Part shown: piece after piece, positions 4,596 to 5,392 of the stretch
Position numbering within the stretch: position 1 is the stretch's first letter
How the letters are laid out: each line of letters starts with the position of its first letter
NCBI GenBank assembly: GCA_021156245.1
Contig: JAJNBO010000259.1
Span: 1 to 5,392 of the forward strand
Direction of reading: 5' to 3'
Length of the DNA: 5,392 nt
Origin: Ramlibacter sp.
GTDB taxonomy: Bacteria > Pseudomonadota > Gammaproteobacteria > Burkholderiales > Burkholderiaceae_C
Program-made: the position numbers and the translations under genes
Notes under the pieces: generated by a model
The model's input: only the letters and a program-made list of their open reading frames with translations
The model's database searches: none
Told to the model about the DNA's origin: nothing

Positions 4596-5392
4596 ATGGC
4601 ACCCTCGACGATCTCCGCCCTTTCGCCGCTGGACGGCCGCTATGCCTCGCGGCTGGCGGCGCTGCGGCCCCTGATGAGCGAACAGGGCTACATGCACAAG
4701 CGCGTGCAGGTGGAGGTGTGCGTGTGCTGGTTCATCGCGCTGTCCGACGCGGGCTTCGCGGAGTTCAAGCCGCTGTCCCCGGGAGCGCGCACTTACCTCC
4801 TGGGACTGGTGAAGAACTTCTCCGAGGCCGACGCCGTCGCGATCAAGGAGATCGAGAAGACCACCAACCACGACGTCAAGGCGGTCGAATACTGGATCAA
4901 GTCCAGGTTCGAGGCGCGTCCCGAGCTGCGCCAGGCCAGCGAGTTCGTGCACTTCGCCTGCACCAGCGAGGACATCAACAACACCAGCCACGCGCTGCAA
5001 CTCAAAGGCGCGCGCGAGCACGTGCTGCTGCCGGCGCTGGACGCCGTGCTGCAGAAGATGCGCGAACTCGCCCATGCGCATGCGGACGTGCCGATGCTCA
5101 GCCGCACGCATGGCCAGACGGCCAGCCCGACCACCGTCGGCAAGGAGATCGCCAACGTGGTGGTGCGGCTCGCGGCCGCCCGCGAAAAGATCGCGTCGGT
5201 CAGGCTGCTCGCCAAGATGAACGGCGCGGTCGGCAACTACAACGCGCACCTCGCGGCGTGGCCGGACTTCGACTGGGAAGCGTTCAGCCGCAAGGTGATC
5301 GAATCGCCGGAGCCCCTGGGCCTCGGGCTCACGTTCCAGCCGTACAGCATCCAGATCGAGCCGCACGACTACATGGCGGAACTGTTCGACGC
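4596..5392 (+). CDS. purB: Adenylosuccinate lyase, 3' end outside window
   Basis: Cytosolic enzyme of purine synthesis. It splits SAICAR to AICAR and adenylosuccinate to AMP, releasing fumarate each time; homotetramer in known cases. The first 265 residues are visible and the frame is open to the edge. Motifs of the long E. coli-type enzyme: ALSPLDGRY at 8-16, VQVEV at 37-41, TTNHDVKAVEYW at 89-100, FACTSEDINN at 120-129, LSRTHGQTASPTTVGKE at 168-184 with the catalytic His172 (His171 in E. coli), MNGAVGNYNAH at 208-218, and QIEPHDYMAELFD at 253-265. The catalytic Ser loop lies beyond the window. Before QPYSIQ, at about 237-245, there are a few more residues than in E. coli, a minor loop difference. 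The start matches the family N terminus; the ATG has no ribosome site and sits just after a TACAAT box. Confidence 0.96.
   Translation, partial: MAPSTISALSPLDGRYASRLAALRPLMSEQGYMHKRVQVEVCVCWFIALSDAGFAEFKPLSPGARTYLLGLVKNFSEADAVAIKEIEKTTNHDVKAVEYWIKSRFEARPELRQASEFVHFACTSEDINNTSHALQLKGAREHVLLPALDAVLQKMRELAHAHADVPMLSRTHGQTASPTTVGKEIANVVVRLAAAREKIASVRLLAKMNGAVGNYNAHLAAWPDFDWEAFSRKVIESPEPLGLGLTFQPYSIQIEPHDYMAELFD

Noticed and set aside
4503..5366. Long minus-strand open frame (287 codons) opposite purB
   Set aside because: Arg/Val/Leu-rich shadow; the plus strand encodes unmistakable adenylosuccinate lyase motifs throughout.

Overview
The window is GC-rich and densely coded, and carries housekeeping-type genes of a betaproteobacterium. 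The closest fit is Burkholderiales, probably Comamonadaceae (Variovorax/Ramlibacter-like). This is inferred from protein character, from the stand-alone heptose adenylyltransferase, and from a GST gene divergent from a long-form purB. No mobile element, CRISPR array, tRNA or rRNA is visible.

Layout: (1) positions 1-1409, plus strand, hold the 3' part of an OpgB-like membrane phosphoglycerol transferase. It converges, with 9 bases between stop codons, on (2) a minus-strand pair. The pair is an acyl-ACP-desaturase-like di-iron protein (1958-2818) followed 59 bases downstream by rfaE2/hldC, the heptose-1-phosphate adenylyltransferase (1419-1898). (3) A divergent control region (about 2819-2969) with an imperfect dyad leads to an exported thiol (glutathione/thioredoxin-type) peroxidase on the plus strand (2970-3563). 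(4) A 281-base non-coding stretch (3564-3844) contains several inverted repeats, a 30-base pure-pyrimidine tract and an intrinsic terminator. (5) A YibF-like glutathione S-transferase lies on the minus strand (3845-4459). (6) A second divergent control region (4460-4595) carries a perfect 8-bp inverted repeat and a TACAAT box close to the start of (7) purB, adenylosuccinate lyase, which runs off the right edge.

Functionally, two genes concern the cell envelope (OpgB-like transferase, LPS heptose activation). Two are thiol/redox enzymes (exported peroxidase, cytosolic GST), one is a di-iron protein of unknown substrate, and one is purine synthesis. No single multi-gene system is evident. The least-explained material is the di-iron protein and the non-coding stretch between the peroxidase and GST genes.
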